A stretch of 63,346 nucleotides of DNA, from assembly GCF_006864425.1 (NCBI RefSeq), contig NZ_QHLI01000008.1, forward strand, positions 1 through 63,346, given 5' to 3'. Origin of the DNA: Campylobacter troglodytis. Its GTDB lineage: Bacteria; Campylobacterota; Campylobacteria; Campylobacterales; Campylobacteraceae. Every line of letters starts with the position of its first letter. Position 1 is the stretch's first letter. Below, piece by piece: positions 10,317 through 20,108 of the stretch. The translations under genes and the position numbers were made by a program. The notes below the pieces were generated by a model. The model ran no database searches, was not told the DNA's origin, and worked only from the letters and a program-made list of their open reading frames with translations.

Positions 10317-10524
10317 CCTTAAATTTAAATTAAATATAAGCAAAATCTTTTCTTGCATTAAAAGCTAAAATAATTTAAAATCAAAAAGTCTTTATGTGAT
10401 TTAAATTCAAGGCTTTAAATTCAAGGGCATCTTAGTTTTTTCAATTTTAAATCCTTAAATTCAAGCTTAAATTCACAAAGCCTAGCAACAAGCTAGTTTT
10501 AAATTTAGCACCGTGAATTTCAGC

Positions 10525-12318
10525 TTAAATAAATTTTTTGATCTTCTTTTTAAGCCAGTTTAGGGACGAGCCTTCCAAATAAGGAGAAACTGTTTTGAAA
10601 ATCTTTTGATGATACTGACTAAGCCAGGTTTTTTCTTTCTCATTTAGCATTGAAAAGTCTATTAATAGACTTTCAAAGGGACAAAGGCTAAGGGTTTCAA
10701 AACGCAAAAACTCTCCAAATTCCCTCTCCTTTTTTTCAGATTCAACTATGACAACAAGATTTTCTAGGCGAATGCCCCATTTGTTCTTGCGGTAAATTCC
10801 TGGCTCAATAGAACTTATCATACCCTCTTTTGCCTTGTTGTGAGTTTTTAGTTTTGAAAAATAAGAAATGCCAACGGGTGCTTCATGCACATTTAAAAAA
10901 TACCCCACACCGTGCCCTGTACCGTGCATATAATCAAGATTAAAATCCCACAAATTCACCCTAGCCAAGCTATCAAGCAAGGGCAAGGCTATGTTTTTAG
11001 GAAAGGTGGCTGTGCTTAAAGCGATTAAGGACTTTAAAACAAGGGTGTAATCTTTTTTTTGCGCACTGCTTACCCTGCCTATGGGTGCTATGCGGGTTAG
11101 ATCTGTTGTGCCGTTTTGATACTGAGCGCCTGCATCTATGAGCAAAAGTCCGTTTTTACTTATGTAAGAATAGTTGTTTTTTGTAGCCCTGTAATGAGGC
11201 AAGGCTGAGTTGGCATTAAAGCCTGCTATTGTAGAAAAGGAATTGCAAATATAAAGAGGATGCCTTGCTCTAAAGGCACTAAGTCTAGCATCTATGTCAA
11301 GTTCGTTTAGCTTAGGCTCTCTTTTAATGGCCTTTTCAAGCCAGGCAAAAAAATGACAAAGGGCTATAGCATCTGCTTTCATAGCATTTTTGATGTTTTT
11401 TATCTCCTTTGAGTTTTTACAGGCCTTAAGTAGGGTGCTTGGGTTTGTGGCTTTTATTAATTTATTGTTCTTGCTTTTTAATAAATTTGCAAAATGAACG
11501 CTTGTTTTTTGAGGATCAAGCAAGATACTTTCTCCTTCGATCTGAGCTAGAATTTGATCTACTTCCTCGTATTTATACACAGTAAATCCTTGAAGTTCAA
11601 GCTTATTTATAAGCCTTGTTGAAAGCTTATCTTTGGCTACAAAAAGACTTGCCTTGCTTTGATCTATAAGCAAAAATGATAAAAAAACAGGATTAAAGTC
11701 TATATCAAGCCCTCTTAAATTTGTTATATAGGCTATGTCATCAAGAGAGGATATGAAATGATAGTTTGCCTTGCTTTCTTGCATCTTGGCTCTAATCTTG
11801 CGCAATTTTTGCACCACCCTAGCTCCTTGATAAGCTATTTTTTGCTCAAAGATCTCCTTTTGAGGTAGGGGGGGACGAGGGCTTATGATCTTAGAGCTTA
11901 GATCAAGATATTTAAGCTCAAACTTACCTTTTTTGCACTGCTTTTTAAGCTCTTTGTTAAAACTCATAGAAAGAATGCGATCATTTACTCCAATACAGGC
12001 TTCATTTTCAAGCACCTTGCTTAAAAAGCTTATGAAATTATGCTGTAAGCTTTGTTTTTCAAGCACTATATTACTTCCTAAAAGCTCCTTTTCAGCCTGG
12101 ATCCAATAGCGTCCATCTGTGAAAAGATGAGCTGATTTTGCAAGTACTACCAAGGTTCCAGCAGAACCCGTAAAGCCACTTATAAAAACCCTATCATTAA
12201 AGCACTCGGGCAGATATTCATTAAAATGAGGATCTGCTGTTGGCACTATGTAGGCATTTAAGTTCTCTTGTTTCATAAGTTTTTGTAAGCTACTTATCCT
12301 TTTGGCATAGATATTCAT
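10525..12318 (-). CDS. pepP: Aminopeptidase P (Xaa-Pro aminopeptidase, M24B)
   Basis: This 597-residue cytosolic metallopeptidase should remove N-terminal residues that precede proline. Two creatinase-like N-terminal domains are followed by the pita-bread M24 domain. The dinuclear metal ligands are visible: Asp in LLIDAGAQ and TTDLTRIA, His in GTGHGVGYFLN, and Glu in SIEPGIY and RLENLVV. Length matches the long aminopeptidase P form found in C. jejuni. The ATG at 12318 has GGAGG just upstream. A G7 tract on the plus strand (11868-11874) lies in the coding sequence. tpiA lies 105 bp upstream on the same strand. Confidence 0.92.
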   Translation of the reverse strand: MNIYAKRISSLQKLMKQENLNAYIVPTADPHFNEYLPECFNDRVFISGFTGSAGTLVVLAKSAHLFTDGRYWIQAEKELLGSNIVLEKQSLQHNFISFLSKVLENEACIGVNDRILSMSFNKELKKQCKKGKFELKYLDLSSKIISPRPPLPQKEIFEQKIAYQGARVVQKLRKIRAKMQESKANYHFISSLDDIAYITNLRGLDIDFNPVFLSFLLIDQSKASLFVAKDKLSTRLINKLELQGFTVYKYEEVDQILAQIEGESILLDPQKTSVHFANLLKSKNNKLIKATNPSTLLKACKNSKEIKNIKNAMKADAIALCHFFAWLEKAIKREPKLNELDIDARLSAFRARHPLYICNSFSTIAGFNANSALPHYRATKNNYSYISKNGLLLIDAGAQYQNGTTDLTRIAPIGRVSSAQKKDYTLVLKSLIALSTATFPKNIALPLLDSLARVNLWDFNLDYMHGTGHGVGYFLNVHEAPVGISYFSKLKTHNKAKEGMISSIEPGIYRKNKWGIRLENLVVIVESEKKEREFGEFLRFETLSLCPFESLLIDFSMLNEKEKTWLSQYHQKIFKTVSPYLEGSSLNWLKKKIKKFI

Positions 12319-12423
12319 AAACCCTCCTTTGAGTCTTGATTTTTCATTTTGGCAATTTTCACTGTGTTTTGACTGTTTTAAAATATTTTTAAAGAACTAT
12401 TTTTTAAAAAGAATTTTTAAATT

Positions 12424-13200
12424 TTAAGTAAATGATTTTTTAATCAAGGCTATAAAATCATCAGCCTTTAAAGCAGCTGAGCCTATTAAAACTCCGTTGC
12501 AAAATTTTAAATTTAAAATATCTCTTATGTTATTTAAATTCACGCTTCCTCCATACAAGAGTTTAGCAGGGCTTTTTTGGCTTAAAAACTCTAAAATTTC
12601 AGCTAGATCTTTAAGATCTGCACTTAAACCCGTGCCTATGCTATAAATTGGCTCATAGGCTATGATTAGTCTTTCATAGGCTAGATCTAGCTTTGAGAGC
12701 TGTTTTGTTAAAAAATCCCTTGTTTGACCTACTTTTTTAATTTCTAGGCTTTCTCCTATGCAAAGGACGATCTTATAGCCTTGATCCTTTGCGAATTGAA
12801 ATTTTTTTTCAATCAACTCATCGCTTTCATTTAGCAAAACCCTTCTTTCAGAATGTCCAAGCAAGACACAGTTGATATTAAACTCATCTAAATGATCCTT
12901 TCCCAACTCTCCTGTAAAGGCTCCATTTAAGCAAGGATAAAAATTTTGAGCCCCTTGAGTGAAGAAAAGCTCTTTTTTGACAAAGGCTGTGCTTGGAGGA
13001 AAGATTAAAATTTCATTTTCTTTGTGTAAGGAAGTTGTTATCTTTGAATTTAAATTTATGTTTGCTTGTGAATTCATGAGATCTTTCTTGGCTTTTAGAT
13101 CCTTTGTGCTTGAATTTTTTATAAATTTGTTTAATGTTTTAGCATAGGCTTTAAAGCTAGTTCTGTTGTGATTACATTTTAAATTTGCAGCAAAGATCAT
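12424..13200 (-). CDS. tpiA: Triosephosphate isomerase with Asn/Ser-rich insertion
   Basis: TpiA interconverts dihydroxyacetone phosphate and glyceraldehyde-3-phosphate. With the ATG at 13200 (AGGGG seven bases upstream) the protein is 258 residues, beginning [20 protein letters not shown]. An upstream start at 13230 lacks such support. The catalytic residues are all present: Lys8, His116 (GHSERR) and Glu183 ([11 protein letters not shown]). Between helix 1 and strand 2, residues about 26-61 form an insert containing [18 protein letters not shown], which I do not recall in C. jejuni TpiA. Its DNA contains AAATTC and GAATTC sites like the inserts in PglB and WaaF. The enzyme should still be active because the insert sits in a surface loop. 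Confidence 0.93.
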   Translation of the reverse strand: MIFAANLKCNHNRTSFKAYAKTLNKFIKNSSTKDLKAKKDLMNSQANINLNSKITTSLHKENEILIFPPSTAFVKKELFFTQGAQNFYPCLNGAFTGELGKDHLDEFNINCVLLGHSERRVLLNESDELIEKKFQFAKDQGYKIVLCIGESLEIKKVGQTRDFLTKQLSKLDLAYERLIIAYEPIYSIGTGLSADLKDLAEILEFLSQKSPAKLLYGGSVNLNNIRDILNLKFCNGVLIGSAALKADDFIALIKKSFT

Positions 13201-13439
13201 ATAAAACCCCTTGTAATTCTTAAAATTCACATAATTTTTAATTTTTAATATATTAGCAATACCGTTTTAATGAAACGGTAAAAAAGGCTTAAAAACTTAA
13301 TAAAACAGTGTAAATTTAGGTAAATAAGCACTAAAAAATTTAAATTAGCCACTGTAAGCTTATAAACTTAAAATTGTATCTTTAAGGCAAATTTTAATTT
13401 AGCTTTTTTCAAAAATATTAAGCAAAAAGAAATTTTTGC

Positions 13440-13445
13440 TATCAT
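13440..13445 (+). promoter_or_regulatory. -10-like TATCAT directly before truD
   Basis: TATCAT lies only six bases before the truD ATG (13452), and no Shine-Dalgarno sequence is visible in between. If this is the -10 box, transcription would begin at or next to the A of the start codon, giving a leaderless mRNA. Confidence 0.4.
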
Positions 13446-13451
13446 TTTGCT

Positions 13452-14597
13452 ATGAAAAATATTAACCTTGACGCACAAAATGAAGCCTTGCAAGCAAACT
13501 TCAAGCCTTTGCGAACCCTTACTCACGCCCCCATAAACTCACATTTTAGCAAAAACGCTGATGATTTTGTGGTGCGTGAAGTGCCGCTTTATGAGTTTAG
13601 CGGAAATGGAGAGCATTTGATCTTACACATTTGCAAAAAGGACTTGACGACAAATGAAGCTTTGCAAGCTTTAAGCGAGCAAAGCGGGGCAAAAATGCGT
13701 GATTTTGGCATAGCAGGGCTTAAAGATAAGCAAGGACAGACCTTTCAATACATAAGCATTCATAAAAAATTTGAGCAAATTTTGCAAAAATTCACACACG
13801 AAAAGCTAAAAATTATAAGCACGGCCCATCACGACAACAAGTTAAAAATAGGACATTTAAAGGGAAATTCCTTTTTCATAAGGCTTAAAAAAGTAAGTAA
13901 AATCGATGCCTTAAAATTAGAACAAGCCTTTGAAGCACTTAAACATCAAGGCTTTGCAAATTATTTTGGCTATCAGCGCTTTGGTAAATTTAAGGATAAT
14001 TTCGCACAAGGACTTGAAATTCTGCAAGGTGAAAAAAGATTAAAAAATCTCAAAATTCAAGCCTTTTTACTCTCAGCCTTTCAGAGCGAGCTTTTTAATC
14101 GCTACCTAGCTAAGAGGGTGCAGTTGTCGCATTTTGTAAGAGATTTTAACGAGAAAGAACTTGCTAAGATTTATCCGCTAAATAAAACTGAGCTTAAAGA
14201 ATTAAAGGCTCAAAGGCATTTTTTTAAGCTTTTAAGAGGCGAGGTTTTGGGGCATTATCCTTATGGCAAATGCTTTGTGTGTGAGGATTTAGAGGCTGAG
14301 TGTGAACGCTTTTTACAAAAAAATCTTTCTCCTCTTGGCTTAATTCTTGGCAAAAAGGCATTTTCTTGCGATAAGGGCTTTGCAAAAGCCCTTGAAAACG
14401 AGGTTTTTGCTGAATTTGAATGCTTTGCGTCTCAACTTATAGGCTCAAGGCGGTATTTATGGAGCTTTTTAGAAGATGCTAAAAGCCGATATGATGAGGA
14501 AAAGGCACATTTTTGTTTGGAGTTTTTCTTGCAAAAGGGCAGCTATGCCACTGTGATCTTAGAGGAGCTTTTGCAAAGATCTTTACAAGAAAGTTAA
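13452..14597 (+). CDS. truD: tRNA pseudouridine(13) synthase TruD
   Basis: TruD isomerises U13 of tRNA-Glu. The 381-residue protein contains the family's catalytic segment [17 protein letters not shown] with Asp92, plus NYFGYQRFG and the C-terminal TruD region. Length is normal. It starts at ATG 13452 without a visible ribosome binding site and is divergent from tpiA. A repeat array follows directly after its stop. Confidence 0.93.
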   Translation: MKNINLDAQNEALQANFKPLRTLTHAPINSHFSKNADDFVVREVPLYEFSGNGEHLILHICKKDLTTNEALQALSEQSGAKMRDFGIAGLKDKQGQTFQYISIHKKFEQILQKFTHEKLKIISTAHHDNKLKIGHLKGNSFFIRLKKVSKIDALKLEQAFEALKHQGFANYFGYQRFGKFKDNFAQGLEILQGEKRLKNLKIQAFLLSAFQSELFNRYLAKRVQLSHFVRDFNEKELAKIYPLNKTELKELKAQRHFFKLLRGEVLGHYPYGKCFVCEDLEAECERFLQKNLSPLGLILGKKAFSCDKGFAKALENEVFAEFECFASQLIGSRRYLWSFLEDAKSRYDEEKAHFCLEFFLQKGSYATVILEELLQRSLQES

Positions 14598-14614
14598 GGG
14601 CATTTAATGAAAAA

Positions 14615-15175
14615 CTGTCATCGCTTGTTAAGCAAAGTATCTAAAACTCCCCCTTGTTATGCTAGGCGAAGTATCTCATAATAACGCAAAGTTTGTCATA
14701 CCAAGCCCTTGTGCAAAGTATTTCAAACTCAACATTGTCATTCTGAGGGAGCGAAGAATCTCAAGCCTTCCCTTGTCATACAAGGCAAAGTATCTTAATA
14801 AGATACTCAAAACTACACTCTTTGTCATACCAAGAGTCTGTGTAGCACGAGTGAAGTATCTCAAAACTCTTGTCATTTTAAGCAAAGCGAAAAATCTCAA
14901 AAAAGAGATTTTTCGCTTTCTATGAAAGCTCAAAATGACAAAATCCTTGTCATACTGAGCCTTTAGGCGAAATATCTCAAAGCTCTATTTGTCATACTAA
15001 ACATTGCGATCCAGCAGGTTGGGTAGCCGAAGCAAAAATATCTCAAGTCTCACATTGTCATACAAAGTGTAGCGAGGCATCTCGTAATTCTAAAAGAATT
15101 TCTTCGTTTTCTACGCAAACTTGCAATCATAAAGGCAAAAATTTTCATACCAAGCCTTTGTGCGAAGTAGCTTAA
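14615..15175. repeat. Array of about eleven degenerate GTCAT..ATCTC units
   Basis: Between truD and the next gene, units of about 40-65 bp follow one another. Each starts TTGTCAT(A/T)C and contains (G)CGAAGTATCTC or a close variant; starts are visible near 14615, 14654, 14693, 14733, 14773, 14821, 14870, 14946, 14987, 15055 and 15145. The unit at 14870-14941 is a full hairpin with AGCGAAAAATCTC (14886-14898) and its exact complement (14905-14917), flanked by TTGTCATTTTA / CAAAATGACAA. Open frames here come from the repeats on both strands. Confidence 0.8.
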
Positions 15176-15406
15176 ACAAATTTTTGTGATATTTAAAAAG
15201 ACTATTTAGTAGAATTTTAGACCCAAAGATCTCTTTTGCCTTTTTCAAAAAGAAGGACTGTCTTGCTATACTCTTAAAGACTTAGCTAAATTAAACTTTA
15301 AGCCTGATCAAAGAAATTTAACTGACTTTGCCTTAAAACATTTATAAAAATTCATTAAAATTCACAAAAACTAGCTTAATAAAATTATCCTTAAAAGGAC
15401 AAAATC

Positions 15407-16579
15407 TTGCTTTACACCCTGTGTTATCATTTATCTAGGTTAATTCCCATAAAAGCTCTAAGAAGAAGGCTAAAGGGCATCTTTTTGTATAAAAAAGAAC
15501 AGCCCAAGGCATTAGAATATCTTAATCAAAACTATATTTCCCCCTTTTTAAAGGGCGAGTTAAAGCATTATGAATTTAAGCCCTTAAAAGAATTCAAAGA
15601 TAGCAAAATCATTTGGCAGTTTTGGGCACAAGGAAAAGAAAATGCCCCAAGGCTCGTGCAAACTTGCCTTGCCTCAATTCAAGCTCAGATGAAAGACTAT
15701 GAAATCATCGTTTTAGATGAAAGCACGGTGCAAGATTACATAAATTTCCCACCCCTTATCTTGCAAAAGCTTGAAAACGGAACGCTAAGCAAAACCTTTT
15801 TTTCTGATTTGCTTCGTGTGTGTTTGCTGGCAAGCTATGGGGGTGTGTGGCTTGATGCGACTATATTTTTAAGTGCTAAAATCCCCCAAAGCCTCTTAGA
15901 AAAGGACTTTTTTGCCTTTCAAAGAAGTAAAGAGCCACCACAAGATTATAAACTGTGGCAGGGCTTTGATTATCGCTATTTTATTTGGGATGAGGGCTTT
16001 AAAATAAGGCTTTTAAGCTCTTTCATCATAGCAAAGCCCAGACACAAGCTACTTTTAGCCTTGCAAGATATGATGATTTCTTTTTGGCTAAAAGAAGACA
16101 AATTGCCACACTACTTTACCTTTCAACTTCTCTTTGAGCTGCTTGTTTCAAATGAGGCTTATGCTAGTTTTAACTGCGAAATCACAAACGACACAGACGC
16201 GCATTTACTTCAACTTCACGCCAAAGAGCCTTTTGATGAAGCCTTGTGGGCTGAAATTCAGCAAAAAAGCCCGGTTCATAAGCTGACATATTTTAAAAAT
16301 TTGCCTGAAAATTCAATGGTTTCTCGCATTTTAAAGCTTAAAAAAGAGGACTTAGAGGGCTTTTCAAAAAAAAACTTATCAAAAAATGAAAAAAAGCCTC
16401 AGGGCTTGGCATTTAAAAACTCACAAGCATCTTCTTTGACACACAAAAACTCAAAAGACATAAATTCACAAAGCACACACTCAGCACAAAAAAATTCACA
16501 AGACATAAATTCAACAAGCATTGAAAATTCAAAAGAAAAAATTCAAAAGACATCACAAGGACAAAAAGATGAACGCTGA
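15407..16579 (+). CDS. Capsular polysaccharide synthesis-type glycosyltransferase
   Basis: A 390-residue protein of the capsular polysaccharide synthesis (Caps_synth, GT32-like) type. It has IIWQFWAQGKENAPRLV (about 69-85), a DLLR..ASYGGVWLDATI segment with the DxD-like motif and Gly-Gly turn typical of Gly_transf_sug enzymes, then SSFIIAKPRHKLL. It should transfer a sugar to a surface glycan such as LOS. The start is TTG at 15407 with AAAAGGAC upstream. From about residue 318 the C-terminus becomes a Lys/Asn/Ser low-complexity tail (HKNSKDINSQST, QKNSQDINSTSI) built from AAATTC repeats. The next gene starts inside its last codons. Confidence 0.75.
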   Translation: MLYTLCYHLSRLIPIKALRRRLKGIFLYKKEQPKALEYLNQNYISPFLKGELKHYEFKPLKEFKDSKIIWQFWAQGKENAPRLVQTCLASIQAQMKDYEIIVLDESTVQDYINFPPLILQKLENGTLSKTFFSDLLRVCLLASYGGVWLDATIFLSAKIPQSLLEKDFFAFQRSKEPPQDYKLWQGFDYRYFIWDEGFKIRLLSSFIIAKPRHKLLLALQDMMISFWLKEDKLPHYFTFQLLFELLVSNEAYASFNCEITNDTDAHLLQLHAKEPFDEALWAEIQQKSPVHKLTYFKNLPENSMVSRILKLKKEDLEGFSKKNLSKNEKKPQGLAFKNSQASSLTHKNSKDINSQSTHSAQKNSQDINSTSIENSKEKIQKTSQGQKDER

Positions 16580-17510
16580 AATTACCATAGTTACAGCCTT
16601 TTATGACATAGGCAGGGCGAGCATTAAGGGCTTTGAGAGGGATTATAAAAGATATATTGAGTATTTTTCCTTTTGGGCTGGGCTTAAAAACGAGCTTGTT
16701 ATCTTTACTAGCGAGGATTTTGCAGATGAAATTCTAGCTGTGCGTGAGAAGCTAGGGCTTAAAGATAAGACAAAGATAGTGGTAAAAGAACTAGAAAGCT
16801 TTGACAGCGAGGCTTTAAGCAAGATGCGTGAGGTTTTTGCAAACTTTAATCAAAGCAAGGGACGCAAGAACCCTCAAAACATAGAGTGTATCAGTGCTGA
16901 GTATGATTATTTGATGTATTGCAAGCCCTTTTTTGTCTGCGATGCCATAGAAAAAGGGCTTACAGGCGATAAGGTGCTTTGGCTTGACTTTGGCTTTAAT
17001 CACGGGACAGACTTTTTCACTGATAAAAGCCAGTTTAACTTTACCTTGTCCGTGCAAGAAGGGCTTAAAGATGATAAAATCAATTTTTTCGCTCTAAAAG
17101 ATAAAGAAGAAGCACACTTAGCCCAGCTTTATTACTCTATGGATGTGTATTTAATAGGCGGTTTGATTTATGGAGGATGCAAGGTGTGGGCTGAGTTTAA
17201 AAAGCATTTTAGTGAAGCTTTGAGGGCTTTTTTGTCCTTGCAGCTTGTAGATGATGATCAAATTTTTCTTATATGGTGCGCTAGAAACTACCCACAAAGC
17301 TATAATATAGTGCGAAATAAGGGGCATTGGTTTGATTCTTTAAGCTTTTTTATCCCCCCACAAATTCGTTTAAATCTTAACTGCAAAGAAGCACGAATGA
17401 AGCCTCATAAAAAAGCAAAAAAGGCTATGCAAGAAGCCCTCTCACAAAAGCTTTATCTTAAAGCCCTTTTTTATGCCCTAAAATATATCTTTAAAAAGCT
17501 TTTTAAATGA
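16569..17510 (+). CDS. HtrL/YibB-family protein
   Basis: This 313-residue protein begins MNAEITIVTAFYDIGR and contains YDYLMYCKPFFVCDA, KVLWLDFGFNHGTDFF and DDQIFLIWCARNYP. That pattern resembles the HtrL_YibB family, often found in LPS/LOS loci and thought to be glycosyltransferase-like; no activity is established that I know of. ATG 16569 is preferred over an upstream in-frame ATG at 16521 because AAGGAC precedes it and homology begins there. It overlaps the previous gene by 11 nt and waaF by 4 nt, so the three form an operon. It lacks the Asn/Ser insertions of its neighbours. Confidence 0.7.
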   Translation: MNAEITIVTAFYDIGRASIKGFERDYKRYIEYFSFWAGLKNELVIFTSEDFADEILAVREKLGLKDKTKIVVKELESFDSEALSKMREVFANFNQSKGRKNPQNIECISAEYDYLMYCKPFFVCDAIEKGLTGDKVLWLDFGFNHGTDFFTDKSQFNFTLSVQEGLKDDKINFFALKDKEEAHLAQLYYSMDVYLIGGLIYGGCKVWAEFKKHFSEALRAFLSLQLVDDDQIFLIWCARNYPQSYNIVRNKGHWFDSLSFFIPPQIRLNLNCKEARMKPHKKAKKAMQEALSQKLYLKALFYALKYIFKKLFK

Positions 17511-18787
17511 CTAGGATCTTCATAGAACTTCCCACCTGGCTAGGCGATAGCGTAATGGCAAGTGCGGCTTTAAGAGAAATTTTTTGGCATTTTAAAGGCG
17601 TTAATGAGAGCTTACAAGGCTTTGAAAACTACGGCACTAAAAATGCTTTACATTTGCAAAAAAACCCCCAGCAAAGCCTTGAAAATTCACACAGCCAAAT
17701 AAATTTAAATCCAGCAAAGCTCACAAACAATTCTTTAAATCAAACAAGCCTTAAAAATTCAAAAAATATTTTAAATTCACAAGAAAAGCTCCAACAAAGC
17801 CCACAAAAACAAGTAGAATTCACCCTTTATGGCTCATTCGTGGCTTGTGAGTTGTTTAAAGGGCTTAAAGAGTTTGAAACTTTAAAAGAAAAATTCAAAG
17901 ACAGCAAAGAATTCAAAAACTACGACAATTTTAGCTTTAAATTCATAGTTCAAGCTCCAAAAGCAAAGGGCTTTTTAGCCCCTTTTAAAAGGCTTTTAAA
18001 CTTAAAAAAACTAGCCAAAGATTTAGGTAAATTCAACTATGCCCTTTCTTTTCGCTCAGCCTCTTCAAGCAAGATTTTGCTTTTTTTTATAAGTGCCAAA
18101 AATAAATTCGTCTTTGATAAAAATCAAAACAAAGAAGCCCATCAGGTGCTAAAATACCTTGCTTTCGTTGAAAATGTCTTGAATTTAAAGGCTACTTCAA
18201 GCGAGCTTTTTTTGCCAAGCCCTGCTTTTAAGGATATTTCAGCTAACGAAAAGCAAGAATTATGCGATAAATTCACGCTCTTGCAAGATAAAAAATGGCT
18301 AGGTATAAACGCAGGTGCTAAATACGGACTAGCAAAATGCTGGGATAAGGAGTATTTCGCAAAAGTGGCATTAGAATTCAAAAAAACGCACGAAATTTTA
18401 ATCTTTGGCGTGCAAAGCGAGGCTGAAATTTGTGAATTTATCGAGCAGAATTTAGCTCAAAAGGGAGTAAGGGCTCATAATCTTTGCGGGAAAACGAGTA
18501 TAAGTGAGCTTTGCACCCTCATTTCAGCACTTGACATTTTTATAAGCAATGACAGTGGGGCTATGCACATAGCAGCCTCTTATAAAACCCCCACCGTTGC
18601 TATCTTTGGACCCACTCGCTTTACTCAAACTAGCCCTTGGCAAAACGAGCGTGCAAAAATAGTGCATTTAAACCTAGCCTGTATGCCCTGTATGAAAAGG
18701 GTTTGTCCGCTAAAACATCACGGTTGTATGAAAGATTTAAAGCCTATTCTTGTCATAAACGCAGCAAACGAGCTTTTGGCTTTGTAA
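17507..18787 (+). CDS. waaF: ADP-heptose:LOS heptosyltransferase II with large N-terminal insert
   Basis: A GT9-family enzyme that adds the second heptose to the LOS inner core. The N-terminus MTRIFIELPTWLGDSVMASA and the C-terminal NDSGAMHIAASYKTPTVAIFGPT are diagnostic. At 426 residues it is about 100 longer than C. jejuni WaaF. The extra length is mostly an Asn/Gln/Ser-rich insert at about residues 30-103 (for example SLENSHSQINLNPAKLTNNS), after helix 1 of the first Rossmann domain. The insert carries AAATTC words. It starts at ATGA, overlapping the upstream stop. In C. jejuni waaF belongs to the LOS locus beside pgl, so this cluster looks like a reduced LOS locus. Confidence 0.88.
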   Translation: MTRIFIELPTWLGDSVMASAALREIFWHFKGVNESLQGFENYGTKNALHLQKNPQQSLENSHSQINLNPAKLTNNSLNQTSLKNSKNILNSQEKLQQSPQKQVEFTLYGSFVACELFKGLKEFETLKEKFKDSKEFKNYDNFSFKFIVQAPKAKGFLAPFKRLLNLKKLAKDLGKFNYALSFRSASSSKILLFFISAKNKFVFDKNQNKEAHQVLKYLAFVENVLNLKATSSELFLPSPAFKDISANEKQELCDKFTLLQDKKWLGINAGAKYGLAKCWDKEYFAKVALEFKKTHEILIFGVQSEAEICEFIEQNLAQKGVRAHNLCGKTSISELCTLISALDIFISNDSGAMHIAASYKTPTVAIFGPTRFTQTSPWQNERAKIVHLNLACMPCMKRVCPLKHHGCMKDLKPILVINAANELLAL

Positions 18788-19058
18788 AATTTGCTTTAAA
18801 ATTTAACATAAGATGCTAAAAATTATTCATAAATTCAAAACAAAGAACTAAATTAAATTTAAAGCAACTAGCAAGATGAATACAGTTTGTAAAACTAAAA
18901 TTAATAGCTTAAAAATCACCTAAAAAGTGCGTATGAGTGGGAGTTGAAAGGCTAAATTCACACGCTTTTGTTGCTTTGCTGATGAAACATTTGCATTAAG
19001 AAATTCGGGGTAGAATTTTGCAACAAAATTGAGAATGCTTGAAAAAAGGACAGAAACA

Positions 19059-20108
19059 ATGAGCCAAACAAATCTTTTTTCGCAACTAGAAAAAAGCCTA
19101 GAAAATTTAAAACAAAGTTTTAATTTCATCGACTTATTTGCTGGTATAGGTGGCATTAGAATGGGGACTGAAAATGCTGGTGGCAAGTGCGTTTTTTCAA
19201 GCGAGATTAACCCAAAAGCCGCCAAGGTTTATGAAAAAAACTTCAAAGAAAATCCACTAGGCGATGTAACCAAGATAGATTTAAGCAAACTTCCAAATTT
19301 TGATATGCTGTGTGCAGGTTTTCCTTGTCAGCCTTTTAGCATTTCGGGCAAAAAAAGGGGCTTTGAGGACACTAGGGGGACTTTGTTTGTTGATATTTGT
19401 AGGATTGTTGATGATAAAAAGCCAAAAATAGTATTTTTAGAAAATGTCAAGCATTTAATACACCACGACAAGGGCAAAACATTAAAAATTATCTTAACAA
19501 CGCTTGAAAATTTAGGCTATAAAGTTACATATCGCTTGTTAAATGCCAAGGATTTTGGTGTCCCACAAAATAGAGAAAGGATTATCATCATAGCTTCAAA
19601 AAATGAGGGCTTTGATTTTAATCTCTTACAAACGCAAAAACAAGTGATTTTAAAGGATTTTTTGGATAAAAGTGGCGAATTTGAAGTGCTTGATAAGGCT
19701 CAATACACCCTACTTTCACACACTACAAACCAAGACTCTGGGCTGATTTTTTGTGGGTATCGTAACAAAAACATTTGGAAAAAGGGCATAAGGGAAAATA
19801 CCCTGCATTTATCGCGTGTGCATAGACAGCTAAATCGCATTTATTCTGTCTCTGGTGTGCATCCTACCATACCTTCGCAAGAAAGCTCGGGCAGATTTTT
19901 ATTTACATACCCGAAAGCAATATAGTGCGAAAAATGACTATAAATGAATGTTATAGGGTTATGGGCTTTCCCAAAAATTTCATAAAAGATGAAAGCCTAG
20001 CAGAGTGTTACAAACAAATCGGCAACTCCGTGTGTGCCTATGATTGAGGCTGTGATTAAAGAGATTATTTTTCAAGGACTGCTTAATGAGCGAAAACAAA
20101 CGGCTTGA
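19059..20108 (+). pseudogene. C5-cytosine DNA methyltransferase, two frameshifts
   Basis: Motifs of a 5-methylcytosine methyltransferase occur in order: FIDLFAGIGGIRMG (I), GFPCQPFSISGKK (IV, catalytic Cys), VFLENVKHL (VI), FGVPQNRERIII (VIII), then NECYRVMGFP and IGNSV (X). The reading frame breaks twice. At 19896-19900 a T5 run needs one more T to continue into FIYIPESNIVRKMT. At 20030-20036 GTGTGTG needs one more GT to read SVCVPMIEAV. The uninterrupted frame stops at 19925, before motif X. The start at 19059 has AAGGAC upstream. It overlaps the restriction gene by 23 nt. Sequencing error cannot be excluded, although two hits in simple repeats also fit slippage. Confidence 0.85.

Noticed and set aside
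14659-14933. Overlapping 85-88 residue open frames on both strands.
   Set aside because: Both derive from the GTCAT..ATCTC array; palindromic repeats keep both strands open.
14615-15175. The repeat array considered as a CRISPR.
   Set aside because: Units are degenerate, of uneven length, partly palindromic, without constant repeats and unique spacers, and no cas genes are present.
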